A program made the translations under genes and the position numbers. From assembly GCA_023374045.1 (NCBI GenBank), contig CM041777.1:110387588-110451587 (forward strand): a stretch of DNA of 64,000 nt, given 5' to 3'. The notes beneath the pieces were generated by a model. The model saw only the letters and a list, made by a program, of their open reading frames with translations, was not told the DNA's origin and searched no databases. This DNA comes from Limonium bicolor. Lineage: Eukaryota; Streptophyta; Magnoliopsida; Caryophyllales; Plumbaginaceae. Shown here one piece after another: positions 22,191-35,045 of the stretch; within the stretch, counting starts at the first letter, position 1; each line of letters starts with the position of its first letter.

Positions 22191-22454
22191 TATTAGGATA
22201 TCTAGGATATACTTTGTATTAGAATGTATCCTTAGGTAAAGCGTTGTACTTTTCTAGAGTGTATATAGGTATGTTACCATCTGTATTTCTTTCTTTTATT
22301 TTTTCTGCCCGTTACAGCTACTAGTAGTTTGGGCTGTATAAATTCTCTTATCTTCCTTATAGAGAAAGTAACAACAGAGAGACAATAGTCTTGTAAGACC
22401 GTCTCGGTCATTACATTTTCAAGAAATAGAAAGCATAGTTTTGTCAATCTGACA
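22191..22454 (+). repeat. Copia 5' LTR
   Basis: Length is 264 bp, identical to the 3' LTR apart from three substitutions. TSD AAAAT precedes it and the primer-binding site follows it. Confidence 0.93.
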
Positions 22455-22466
22455 TGGTACCAGAGC
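22455..22466 (+). promoter_or_regulatory. Copia primer-binding site (initiator tRNA-Met)
   Basis: TGGTACCAGAGC immediately follows the LTR. It matches the common plant PBS TGGTATCAGAGC, complementary to the 3' end of initiator tRNA-Met, at 11 of 12 bases. Confidence 0.85.
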
Positions 22467-22486
22467 ACCTTCTTTAATTCGTAAGA

Positions 22487-23635
22487 ATGAGTGGAGAAGT
22501 AAAAGAAAACCCTGGAACTGAGAAGAACCACTCGACCGCCATGGATGCAAACGATCCATTCTATATTCACTCCAGTGAGCAACCCGGCGCTCCCCTTGCT
22601 ACGAAGTTCTCCGGGAAGGTTTTTTGGGCTGGAAGTGGACCGTGAGCACCGCGTTAAACGCCAAGAACAAGCTTGGGTTCGTTGACGGCACAATCACGCG
22701 TCCCAGCGCCAGCAACTCACAAAAGCTTTCACAATGGAAGAGGGTCAACTCCCTAATAATCTCGTGGATTGTCTCGTCGCTCGCCCCTAATATTGCCCGG
22801 AGCATCATGTACACAGACGACGCCAAACAGGTCTGGGATTGGCTTAGTCGAAGGTTCGAAAAAAAGAATTTTGCGACATTACACAACATAAAGATCCAGA
22901 TCGCCAATCTAAGTCAAGGGGAAGACTGTGTTACAGATTACTTCATGAAATCGCGAGAAACCTGGGCAGAATACGAACTCGCGAGACCTATCGATGAGTG
23001 CGCTTGTTGCGCCTCTTGCAAAGGGAAGGAGAATCAGAAGAAAAGAAGGGAGGAGGAGGAAATCATTCATTTCCTTATGGGTTTGAATCGCTCATACGTA
23101 CACTTGAGAGGTCAGATTCTTGCAATGAGCGAGTTGCCCACCTTAGAAGACGTCTTCTCCATGATAATTCAAGAAGAGGAGCATAGGGGCAAAAATGATT
23201 TGAAAGAAGGGCAAGAACAATCTGTCAGCCTATTCAGTAGAGGAGCTAACAATTTCAGCTTCAACAAGTCCCGAAACACACCAAGTTCGACAAACCCTAA
23301 AAACGCCGCTAGAAAGACGACGAACAAGACAACTTACGGCAATAGAAAGGATCTACCAAAATGTGAAAATTGCAGCAAGCTTGGACACTCGAAGAACGAG
23401 TGCTGGTGGTTGATTGGATTCCCAGACGGTGAGAGTAAGAAGGGCAGAGAGAATCGTTTCGGGTCCGCGTGCTGGAACAAGAGGAAAGAATACCTCGAAG
23501 GAAGCCGGAAGTACCCAATCTCCGGTAAGAGGCTTCGATCCAGAACAATTGCAAGAACTCGTCAATTACCTTCAGCAAACCAAAGAAGCCAATACTCCCT
23601 CGAGACAAGCCAATTTTGGGAATTTCTCAGGTAAC
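22487..23635 (+). pseudogene. Copia gag with CCHC zinc knuckle
   Basis: The start MSGEVKENPGTEKNH at 22487 is followed by a frame slip in a T-run near 22615-22625. The main frame then runs WKWTVSTALNAKNKLGFVDG to 23634 and contains the UBN2/Retrotran_gag block (SLAPNIARSIMYTDDAKQVWD) and the knuckle CENCSKLGHSKNEC at about 23362. The frame leaves register again at about 23440-23520, where the protease frame begins. Gag forms the virus-like particle in the cytoplasm and the knuckle binds element RNA. Confidence 0.88.
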
Positions 23636-23789
23636 CCTAAAACCTTGTTTAACTCTCTACCGTGTTTGATTTCCAATGGGAACAACATAATAAATAAACT
23701 TCAGAATATGTGGATATTGGATTCTGGTGCTACTAAGCATATATGCGTTAACAGAAAATTATTGATAACCTGCAAATCATTAAATCCTG
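23414..23789 (+). pseudogene. Copia protease region, cut by the solo LTR
   Basis: This frame contains FDPEQLQELVNYLQQTKE and then MWILDSGATKHICVNRKLL, whose DSGA is the catalytic aspartate motif of the retropepsin. It is interrupted at 23789 by a solo LTR; the frame continues in register at 27904 (ATEITLPDGNKS) when the LTR and one TSD copy are subtracted. Confidence 0.88.
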
Positions 23790-26700
23790 TGTAACACCCC
23801 ATCCAAAGCCTATCGTGGTTATCGCAATCTGAACACTTAAACGAATACGTCGCAGCGGAATATACAACACTTGGACCTTGCCACGGTCTGATCGTTAGAA
23901 TATACCGGCTTAAATACTTACAATACTTAACCAAAATACTTATCCAACTCAAACATCAACATTCACAATCCCACAACCAACCGAGTACTAGTATCTCAAA
24001 TGCAATCTCAAACTTCCAACAGTTTAATATAAACAGTCGGGTGCACAGGCGCAACCCGAACTCAAAATAAAAGTCCCCAACTAAGTCTAACCGCTCCTAC
24101 TCTCGTAGTGCTCCTCATGGGCCTCTTACCTGCACGTGTAAAAAATAGCCCCCGAGGGGGTCAGCACGAATGCTGGTACACCCTCTCATGGCCCCAAGCT
24201 AACGGGGCTACGACGACTAATTGTCGATAGCATGGAAATTGATTACATACACAAGCATAATATGAAGTGCAATAACAATAACCACAGATGAACATATATA
24301 GTTTCAAAAACAATGAACGACTCAAGCGTTCCCTTAACAAGTGGTTAGTAACCCCCTCCTAGTCCTCATTTCCTTATCTCAGTTCCTTACCTTACCTTAA
24401 ATCTTAATCTCAATCTCAATCTTAATCTCAGTATACAAACCTTTCCTGGAAGGGATTGGTTGTATCTAATTCGAACCTAGGATTTAGGTGATCCCACCGC
24501 ACCATCTTAATGCCCCTACTCTGGACGGGAGTCCAGCGTAGCTGAGCCGGCAACTGGCCCTAGGCAGCAAGTCCGAAGACAAGTCCTTAAGCGGAGGGCG
24601 GATCTGATTAGATACCGTCCCCCTTTCACTTAGCATGCATGACGGAGATCGGTCCCGGGTTTCCTCACTCAAGTTCCAGTTAGTAAACATCTTAAACACC
24701 ATGTGCTAGCTAAGCCTTAACGGGCATTAACCAACAACCATCAAACTTAACTCTTATTCTTAACTCAGTAAGTACTAAACTTGGTTAGTAACAATCTCAA
24801 GTCTCGGGGTTGTGTAAATATAACACATCACAACGAGAACAATTAACCGGTTGCATGCTTTATCTTGTTTTAGTCATAGTAAATAAACATAGCACACAAG
24901 CCGAGGGACACCTCGTTAGCAAGCAGGTCACAAGAAGGATTGTACCGTTCATCACCGTCGATCGTTGTTTGACTAATCTTCTTCGGGTCGGTCCAACTCA
25001 CAAACCTAAACATTCATTCATTTTTAGGTATTAGTTATTTGCACCTTACTTAACTCACTTAGTCTCTAAGGACTTCCATTCAAACCTTCATCAGTCTTTA
25101 TCACTTAGTCTTACAACTTTACTTTTAACATTAAACTTATACTTAATCTTAACTTAACTCCTTAAGTTCTTAGGGTCCCAATCATTACTACCCTTCCAAG
25201 GGCATACCTCATTACCCATTACCATTCTTAGAATTTGAAAGTCTTTTTTTTTATTTTTAGGCTCGACCGGACTTACCGACCGGACTTGCCTAAGTCCGGT
25301 CATTCCAGTACCCTTTTACCGTTGAAATTCACTCCGACGGACTTACTGTCCGGTCCTATGTCCGGTCGATTCCAAGGCTTATTACGTACAAAATTCATGC
25401 CCGACCGACTTGACAAGTCCGTCCCATGTCCGGCCCATCCAGAAACATTTTCCCTCACAAAACACAAGCTCCGACCGGACTGTAAGTCCTGTCCCCCAAG
25501 TCCGGTCGATTCAGAAACATTTCCGGTAGTGTAACAGAGCCCGACCGACCTTGCAAGTCCGGTCCTAAGGCCGGTCGGCTCTAAAAAACTGGTTTCTAAA
25601 TTCTCTTTCAACTCCAAACTTCTCCTCATATATTCTCATATGTTATAACCTCATTTGGGCACCTCAAATACACCTTAAGCCTCCTTAAAATACCTTAAAT
25701 CATCCACCAAAACCCACCAGTCATTATGCATTTTCCTGTAATAATGCTAACACTTGTAATGCTTTCCTCTAGGTTTCTAGGTGGTTTCATACCTAGTGTA
25801 ACCACTATGCCAAATGTTTTCTTCACCACTATAACATCATCTCCCAAGCATCTCTCACTATCTAAAATTCTTTTAAACATTTACTTAAAGTTCCTTAACA
25901 AGTCTAAACTTCCGTCATCATCACATTATTTCCTTCCTAGTTGTGCATCAACGTTTGCCTAAGTCCTAAATACTCAAATACATTCTCTTGATTCCTAAAT
26001 CTTCCATGGTGATACCTAAGTCATCATAAGTCATCAAAACACCTTAACTTCACCCTTTTTCATCAAGACAACCCATAGAACATTCCTAGTATTTCCTTAG
26101 TCATTAAATTCCCTTAGGATATCTTAAACACTTAAACTCTCCTTTAAATTTCGCCATGGGTTCTCTAGTATATAGTACCTCCTAACACATGGTTTTTCTC
26201 CATCAAACAACCAATACCACACAAATTCTCATCACAACACCTTAACACCCAATTTACACTAAAACTTCACCACATCATCATATAATGCTTAAACTTAAAA
26301 TGCTTGGCACTTAGCCCTTAAATGACAATAATCTTACCACTGAATTTCCACATATATTTGCCTTCAACCTGCGAATACACTCAACAAGGCTCCCATTGAA
26401 ATAAAATGCTTCTTGTACTTCACCTTATATTCTTAACTATCTCTTTTCTCATTTGCTCCTTAGTCACAAGTTCACAAGTATACTCATTGTTTCTCCTAGG
26501 TTTTATAGCACCTTCCCAATATAAACTCCAACTAAACTCATCATATACCCACATCTCATTCCCTTAAACAACAAAACACCTCAAGGAAGTAATTTACCTT
26601 GTTTTCTCACAAGCTTAAAGCTTTTCTCCTAGGTTTTCTTTGTTCAATCTCGGTCACCAATGTGATTCTCCTTGCCAATGTTCTACCAATAATCCAATGA

Positions 26701-27898
26701 CTCCAATGAGTACTAGATAACACATTAACCCTAAGGAACAAACCCTAGGTTTAAAAATATGTTTTAAGGTATTAATGTGATTGTTTTTACCTTGGTTTCT
26801 CAAGACAACTTGGATGTGAAGCAAGAAGGACCTCCTCTCTCCTTTGAAGAGTAGAAACAAGCTAGAACAAGGCATAAACATGGAGTCCCATGATATATAT
26901 TTTCGGTTATGTGAAGAAAATGGTGGAAACCTAGATTTTCTTACACTTTCTTTACCTTAAGAGAATGGAGATGCCAATGGGTCTCCAAACTTGAATCCTC
27001 CTCCTCTAATGGTGGTTTGACTTGGCACCAAAATGAAGCTCTTGAAGTTTTGAAAAGATAGAAAGGAGGAGCTTGAGCTAACTAAGAAGAATATGTATTT
27101 TGTTTTGGATTTGGAGCTAAAATGAGCAAGATGTGACCAAGGGAAGATGGAGCTTTCATGGAGGTGAGCTCTACGTGAATGGAGAAGAGAAAGAGAGCAA
27201 GAAATCGTGGGCAACAAGGGAGAATGAAGAAGTGAGGAGAGAGGTAAGCAAATGTGATATTTATCTTAAAAGGTGAATAGTGTTTTATGCTTTATAACTT
27301 ACTTATTTTGCTTTCTCTTTACTTAGCTAGATAAGTGTGGTGAGTCACACTTAAAAAAACGGCCCCCTTTAGTGAATGAGGGTAGTTTAGTCTTTGTTGA
27401 CCAAATGTCTCACTTATATAGACTTATGTTATAAACTAGCTTAATTAATTCACTATTCATCAAAACAAGGCACATTGTTATGAAATTTTTGATTTCCCAT
27501 TGATATAGACCTCCAAATGTGATACTATATAGTACACATTTAATTAAAGTAATGATGGACATTTAGCCATTCAAAACTCATTTACAAGACAATTTTTCAA
27601 AAACGTGCTTTAAGACTCCTTAAAGCACATTTTGTGTTTTAACTTGTTTTCAAGCTTGGTTTTCTTTGGTAATTGACTTAAAATGATCATTAGGATATTA
27701 CTAAGGTCTTAGAACAATATTTGGGTACTCTCCCAAGTCTCTCCAAGCTTAGAGCACGTTTTTGTTAAAACTGCTCTTTTGGTGTTTCCTTATATTTTCC
27801 TTGATTAGAAATGTTTCTTAATGTTTCTAAGGCATTATTTAGCCTCCTTATATCTTAGCTTATCACTTAAACACCATATCTAAGTTTGGGGTATTTCA
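23790..27898 (-). mobile_element. Solo Gypsy (Tekay-like) LTR inside Copia
   Basis: The plus strand reads TGTAACACCCCATCC...GGGGTATTTCA, 4,109 bp, flanked by a perfect 5-bp TSD TCCTG (23785-23789 and 27899-27903). The minus-strand ends TGAAATACCCC/GGGGTGTTACA match those of the other Gypsy LTRs in the window, but the body differs, so it is another family. It contains a GTCCGG-rich dyad cluster at 25260-25590, the conserved hairpin at 24149-24160, and no gag-pol. The ORFs within it are short and unconvincing. Confidence 0.93.
25260..25590. repeat. GACCGGAC/GTCCGGTC dyad cluster in the solo LTR
   Basis: About a dozen copies of CCGAC(C)GGAC and GTCCGGTC in alternating orientation, in blocks of roughly 70-80 bp separated by unrelated spacers such as AAACATTT. 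It is GC-rich in an otherwise AT-rich LTR. Confidence 0.75.
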
Positions 27899-27903
27899 TC
27901 CTG

Positions 27904-29145
27904 CTACTGAAATCACTCTGCCTGATGGAAATAAGAGCAAAGTTGATTGTGTTGCTGATGTTTGTGTTAATGGTACCGTAGCTTCTGAATAAGTGATGGC
28001 ATGTGCAAGTTTCATGTTTTAATCTCATCTCAGTAAGTAGGTTAATTGAAAGCTTGAACATCTCTGTTATTTTCCATGGGGAATATTGTGGTTTGCAGGA
28101 TTTAAGCAAAGGACTCTTCGAAAGGTGGGAAAACAGATGCATGGAATGTACTTTGTTGATGTAGAAGCTTTGAGTAGCTATATTGTAGATAGTAAGGATG
28201 AGACATACATTTGTGCCAATTCCTGTGACAGAAATTTTGAAATCAATAATGAAAAAGATTTTGTTCTTTGGCATAATAGACTTGGCCATATGCCCTTATT
28301 AAAGATGAAAAAAATAACAGATGTCCAAATTCCCAAGTCCCTCTTAAATGCATCTTTCCCTTGCACAATATGCTATAAGGCAAAAGGAAAACGTCTCAGT
28401 TTTCCAACATCTGAAAACTAAAACTACTGAACCTTTCGAATTAGTGCATGTGGATGTGTGTGGCCCAATGAGAGATGAAACCATTGAAGGAAACAGATAC
28501 TTCCTAACCATGGTTGACGATTACTCTAGGGGAACTTGGGTCACACTTCTAAAACAAAAATCTGAAGCTATGAATAACATTAAAAATTTTGTTAACCTGA
28601 TTGAAAAACAGATGAACAAGCACATAAAAACTATAAGAAGTGACAATGCTATGGAGCTAGGAAAATCAGAAGAAGGAAAAAGGTTTTACCTTGAAAAAGG
28701 AATCATCCATCAGACTAGCTACCTCACACACCCCAACAGAATGGGGGTGGAGAGGAAGCAAGGACATTTGATGGAGATTGCTAGGGCTCTTTTGTTCCAA
28801 TCTGGTTTGGATAATAGTTTTGGGGCTACTGCGTAGAACAAGCTGCCTACCTCATCAATAGGACACCAAGTAAAGCCATAGAAAACTTAACCCCATTTCA
28901 GAAACTGTATGGGACCAAACCAGATTACAATGAAATCAAAACTTTGGATGCCTTTGCTATGCCACCAACCTAGACCCAACCAGAAGTAAGCTTGATCCAA
29001 GAGCTTCCATATGCATATACATTGGAAACTGTAAAAACACTAAGGGATATAAGATATTTATCCCAAGCCAAAGAAAAGTCCTAGTTAGTTGTGACCTAAC
29101 CTTTTTTAGGATATTTTTCCACTAAGAAACAACGAATGGAAAAAT
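27904..29145 (+). pseudogene. Copia pre-integrase and integrase region
   Basis: The frame re-enters at ATEITLPDGNKS and breaks at a TAA near 27990. The HHCC zinc finger is at 28260-28375 (LWHNRLGHMPLLKMKKI and CTICYKAKG). After a frame change the core follows: FELVHVDVCGPM (first Asp), RSDNAMEL (second Asp) and MGVERKQGHL (catalytic Glu), ending at about 28830. Further frames to 29145 show INRTPSKAIENLTPFQKLY. Integrase inserts element cDNA into chromosomes. Multiple stops and shifts make this copy defective. Confidence 0.88.
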
Positions 29146-30460
29146 TTGCTACATGACAACCTACAAAACACAGATGTTTTCCTTCCTCCCACTTCTCACA
29201 ACTATGAAGAGAGACTCTTGTACGTCCCAGCTTTCTGGGATATAAGAGAAGATTTTCATCCTCAGAATGATAACACAGACCTCAATGAAACAAACAGACC
29301 CATGATCAGACGCATGACACAGATCCTAGTGAACCAGAATCCACTCCTATAGAAACCACTTCCCTTAGGAGGTCCACACGCCCACACCGTGCACCATCAA
29401 AATATGATGACTATATCTGCTCCATGAGCACTAGTCAACCTGACTTATTTTCTACCATCATCAATGAGAGACTCCAACATACAACACCCAAGTACCACAA
29501 ACAGACCACCATAGCTACCCTGACTGACTACATCCCAGCTAGAACCATTTTATCGTGCACTCTACCACAAAACACCAACAGACTCATCCAAAACTTGAGC
29601 AACTTGAAAGAACCCTCAAGCTTCAAAACTGCCATTAGGGACCCAAACTGGACAAAAGCGATGGCTGAAGAGTTTCAAGCCCTAAAGCAAAACAAGACCT
29701 GGTCCATAGTTGACTTACCTAAAGGAAAGAAGCCCATAACATGTAAATGGATATACAAACTGAAATTCAAAGCAGACGGAAGTCTGGAAAGACACAAAGC
29801 TAGGCTGGTAGTTAGGGGCTTCACTAAAAAACAAGGTCTTGACTATGAGGAGACTTTCTCTCCAGTCATCAAACTAACAACAGTTAGGGCCCTGATAATA
29901 GTAGCAATAAAAAAGGGATGGATCTTGGATCAGCTCGATGTTAATAACGCTTTCCTCCATGGGGATCTCCATGAGGATGTTTACATGAGCATCCCCGAGG
30001 GTTTAGAAGTTAGTGGAAAAAAAAGTGTGCAAACTCCATAAATCCTTGTATGGCTTGAAGCAAGCTTCCCGCCAATGGCATGAAAGATTAACCAAATTTC
30101 TACAGAATCTAGGCTTCCAACGTTCCCAAAATGATCACTCCCTATTTGTCAAAAATCAAAAAGACAACATAAACCCTTTTAGGAGTATATGTTGATGACA
30201 TACTGGTCATCGGGAACAATACCAAGGAAGTTAAGTTCTTGAAAAACCAACTTCACAAGGAATTTAAAATCAAAGATTTAGGCAGATTGAATTTCTTCTT
30301 GGGAATGGAGTTTCTGGAAACAGATGGAGGTATGATAATGTCACAACAACGTTATATAAATCAGATCCTCCAAGACTTTAAGATGCAGAACAGTAAACAC
30401 TCTATCTCTCCTCTGCAGTCAATCTCAAACTGTATAAGGATTCTGGTTCTACTCTAGAAA
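29146..30460 (+). pseudogene. Copia reverse transcriptase (RVT_2)
   Basis: Linker residues lie at 29146-29420. RT starts at about 29620 with [20 protein letters not shown], then [29 protein letters not shown] and [13 protein letters not shown] (first catalytic Asp). It shifts frame at about 30025 to [20 protein letters not shown], and again near 30185 to [10 protein letters not shown], the YVDD active site, then FFLGMEFLET. The domain is complete but spread over three frames. Confidence 0.9.
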
Positions 30461-31092
30461 ACCCCACACTGTACAGGTGCCTTGTAGGAAAATTAAATTT
30501 TCTAACCAACACTAGACCTGCTATAGGCTTTGCTGTACAATTCTTAAGCCAGTTCCTACAGGCCCCGACAACTGAACATCTAAAAGCTGCATATCATACC
30601 CTGTCCTACATAAAAGGAACAGCAGGTTTCGGCCTATATTTCAACAATAAACCAGATTACCAGCTAGAGGCTTATTGTGATTTCTTATGGGCTTCTTGTC
30701 CAATCACGAGGAGATTTGTCTCCGGGTACTATACTCTTAGGAGGCTCCCCTCTAAGCTGGAAATCTAAGAAACAAAGCACTATTTATTTGTCCTCTGCTG
30801 AAGCAGAGTACAAAGCAATGCAGCATGTAACTGGTGAACTTAGTTGGCTTAGCAGACTCCTACATGAAATTGGAGTAGATAACATAACACAAATACCTGT
30901 AAAATGTGATAATCTGGCCGCTATACACATCGCGAGGAACCTGGTTTCTCACGAACGCACCAAACATATTGAACTGGATGTCATTTTGTGCGTGAAAAGT
31001 TGCAGGCAGGTTTAATACAGGTACACTATGTTCCCAGCACTCACCAACTAGCTGACTTGATGACAAAGCCACTAACAGCAAGAGCTACCATA
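30461..31092 (+). pseudogene. Copia RNase H region, cut by element B
   Basis: Frames include GSPLSWKSKKQSTIYLSSAE and AEYKAMQHVTGELSWLSRLL with the catalytic residues of Copia RNase H, then CDNLAAIHIARN, HERTKHIELD and HQLADLMTKPLT, the near-universal C-terminal motif of Copia polyproteins. Element B interrupts shortly after at 31098, and the few remaining codons resume at 58325. Confidence 0.9.
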
Positions 31093-34000
31093 ACTCATGA
31101 AATACCCCTAAATTAATTTAAATTAATTAGGGGATTTCTTTTATTAAACCTTTAATAATACTATTAAGTATTAAATTATTATATGGAATTATGAATGTTA
31201 AATTATTATATGGAATTGTGAAATTTATTTAGGGGTTTTCTCCTATTTAACCCTAATTATTATACATTATTATATAGTATTATGAATTTAATAATAAGAT
31301 TTATAAGCCAATAAATCTTGGGAAATTTCTAAACACTCCAAATATATTATAAGATTTTAGGAAGTGTTGGAACATTGTTTTGAAACATAAAAGTCAATAT
31401 AAAATTCTAGAAACCTTAAAGCTTATTAAGCCTTGCTAGAGTTGACTTTTGAGAATGGTCAACCCAGGTCATGAAACCTATACCAATAAATAGGTTATGA
31501 AAAACCATGAAGATCGATAAAAAGAACGTCAAAAACGGATCATCCTAGCCAAAGTTATGCTAGATTGAAGTTTTGAATCAAAATTTTAAGAGATGCACGT
31601 GTCACTCTGTAATGGGTCGCCCACACTTAGCCGATTTCTTCCCTGATTTTCGGTAACCGATTTCCCTTACTTTGCCCTAACTTTAGACGGCTATAACTTT
31701 TGCATCTCTCAATATTTTTCCATGCTGTCTTCACCATTCTCTTCTCCTTCAATTCCTCTTTCCAACCATTACTCATACAAACCCTAAATCTTTCTGAGTC
31801 AACCGGAAAATCGAGCCAAAGTAGCCACCTTGCGAAGCTGTTTCCAGAATTCCAGATTTCCTTCGTTTTCAGGTAACTTGCGTCGATCATAACTTCTTCA
31901 TTAATCAACCAAAATTCGATTTCTTTAGCTCGTTGTAAAGATCTCTAATCCATCTACAATTTTCGTGTTTATGCTCAAGTCTGATTCGTAACCAGTTGGG
32001 AGATATAGAGGTCTAAAGTTTCGGTTTCAACAGCACATAAAATAACACCGAAACAGAGAGGTAAACTCGTATTTTGTAACTTCAATATCTTTCTGTATGG
32101 TGCGAGTTAGGTTTAGTTCTTGCTACCAATACGTAGATCTACGTTTCTTCTTTCCAATGAGCCCTTACTCATTATCTAACTCGTTTTGTACTGCTAGTTT
32201 TAGATCCTCAAAGTTGGCACCACGAACTGGTTAAAGTTCGAGTTTTTTTCCCAGTTTCCGAATCGGAATTCACCCAATTCGCACAATCCGGTGAGTCTCC
32301 GATCAAATTTCCCGTTGTTTGCTGTTCGTAGTCGTGTTTCCGATCTAACCCATGTGTTAATTTAGTCAATTTCGTATTAGATTAGGAGAATTTGTAAGAA
32401 TTGCAACCGATTTGTACTCTGTTTCGAAAATAAACCCTAACATTCGAATCGAATTCGAATCTTGATGAACTCTGCATTATAATTGGGAAATTGACACCAA
32501 TAGAACCGAAATTTGATTACGAATCTATAAACAAGAATCACTCGATTTCGTTCTGTAGATTGTGAGAAAAACGAGAATTAGTACTCGGTTGGGATTTCGA
32601 AATCGATGATGAACTAGAGACTCAGGGACCGTCCGATCGCAGTCTAAAGGAACGGACGGCCTAGATTAGATCGTGGGAATATAAGAGTATATTAGGTTTT
32701 ATAAATTCCAGTAAATAGTCCTAACTTGTTGGGTTAATTTAAATATCTTCCCGAATGTATTTTGACTTGAAATTTTAACCATAAATTCCTTATTTAATCT
32801 AGTTTTTTTGATGTAAATTAATATGGTTTTGGAGTTTTTAAACATAAGTTATGATTTTTACAAGTTACAGGTTTTCTAGAATTATTTGGCTAAATTAAAA
32901 GATATTTTTATGAAATAAAAATTTTATAATATGTCTAAAATGTTATAGTTACTGTATATTAAATTTGGGAATTTTTGGGCAATAGTAAAAGGTTTTAAAA
33001 ATTGTGTTTATTAGTTTTCATAAGAATAGCCTATAATATAAAGTTTTTATTTAACCAAAAATTAAAGTATGGTTTGTTAATTAACTTTTAAGCTGGGGAA
33101 AAATAAGGGAAATTAAATTAACATTTTATAACAGTAAGTTTATAAATGTTTTGTATTAGCGTTTAAGAGAAGTGAAATTATGTACATATATGTATATATA
33201 CTTACTTAAGTAGAAACTTATATAAATTAAGGAATTTAATTATCCTACATTTTACTTACTATATTATGGGAGTTGATATTTTTAATTAAACTAAGGGATA
33301 AAATAGTAACTTGGGTTAAATCAAGGAACTAAATTAATCTACATTTATATTAATTATATAATATGGTAGTTAATATACTCAACTGAAACTAAGGGAAATA
33401 CTTTATTTTATTAACCATATTTTGGATGTAGGTGTGTGTAAAAGTTAATAAATAATTAAATACAATAAAACTACATAAATAATGTTTTGTATAAATCCTA
33501 GTATATATAAATATATACACAGTAAAACATAATAAAATTAAATACCTTATAGGAAAATAATACGAAGGAATTAATAAGTTAAACTAACCTCTGCATAATA
33601 CAAATAGAAGAATATTATATGAGGTGGTATTAAATTATAGTAATGTATAGGCTTAAAGAGTTACCTTTAAATTTCTAAGATTCATATAAACAGTGTTAAA
33701 ATACATGTATATATTTAGTCAATGACCACAATGTAAATCTATAATTGGGTTAAGAAATTAATAAGTTAAAATTTAGGAGTATTTGTAATTAGATTACATA
33801 AAGTGTTACACAAATAGATCTTATTATATAATTAATAATAAAATGAATGAAATACTTTTACATTTAAATGTTCTTATTATATAAACAATAATAAAATAAA
33901 TGAGTTACTTTTACATCCAAATGTGAAGAGGATTATTAAGTCTAGATTTAATCATTTCTTGACATTTATAGTATTGAGTAATAACTTAATATTTTAAGAT

Positions 34001-34982
34001 GAAATCATTAAAAGGATTAGATATAAAACTGTATTAAAATGTGATTAGGAATTTAATCTAAATAATGATCCTTAAGTTTCTTGGAATTAGATAAGACATA
34101 TAAAATACATTTATAACATTAATTACCAATATTCAGAATGAGAGTTATATAAATAGGTGATGTCTTTAATGGTTAGGACTTATAAAAGGTTTGTAAATAG
34201 TAATTAGAGAATTAGAACCTTTGAGCCTTTAGTTAGATGAAGCTAAGTTAAATAGGATATTATACTGATTTACCTTTTGACACTGGGAATATTAATATGT
34301 CACTTGGATATACGATATGAGGATTTTTCAGAATACACGATCCTATTAAATAATTTACAAATTCACTTATGAATTGAGAATTTAATTCTTAGGTAAATTT
34401 TACCTTACGTCGGGATATAATGTTTATCCTAAAATACAATAAAGGAAATTAATTCATTAAGTTATTCCTTTGAAACCTTAAGTTTTGTAATAATCCAAAA
34501 TGTAATTAAGACATAAGTTTATTAAAATTAGGTACCAAAGGATTATACATAGTCTATGGAGGGAATGTGTGTAAAAATAAAACATTTAGGAAACTAAATG
34601 TAAGTAAGGATACATAAAAGGTGATACTAAACACCTTTTTGCATAGGTAATAATAAAACATATAATATACCTTGTGGATACTAGATGTGTAAGAGTTATT
34701 AAATTTAATAAAATTTCCTAAGGAATGTTTTGGGATAAATCCTAATATATGTATATAAGTATATTAGAAATATTAAGAGATCATGTTAACATTTCTTGTG
34801 GGAAACTTAATTAGAAGAATATATATTATATATATAACTATATACTGGTGCTAAGCTTCAGGTCTTTAATCAATGTTGTAGTGATTAGCCAATGATAACT
34901 TAAAAGTTTATTTAACTAGTCCCATGGCTAGGAGTAAGTAAGTAAAATAAAATTAGACATATCTGTTAGACAAGAAATTCAA

Positions 34983-35045
34983 TGGCGTAGTTGGTCAAGA
35001 TAAACCTGGAACTGAGTCGGGGTTGCATGTTCGAAACCCCGCATA
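34983..35045 (+). repeat. tRNA-like (box A/box B) segment in the B 5' LTR
   Basis: TGGCGTAGTTGG at 34983-34994 fits the box A consensus TRGYNNAGYNGG of RNA polymerase III promoters. TGTTCGAAACC at 35028-35038 resembles box B (GGTTCGANTCC). Spacing is about 45 bp, within the tRNA/SINE range. The same segment occurs in the 3' LTR at 56449-56510, where two extra bases precede box B. It may be a SINE head or a tRNA pseudogene captured by the LTR; no cloverleaf was verified. Confidence 0.55.
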
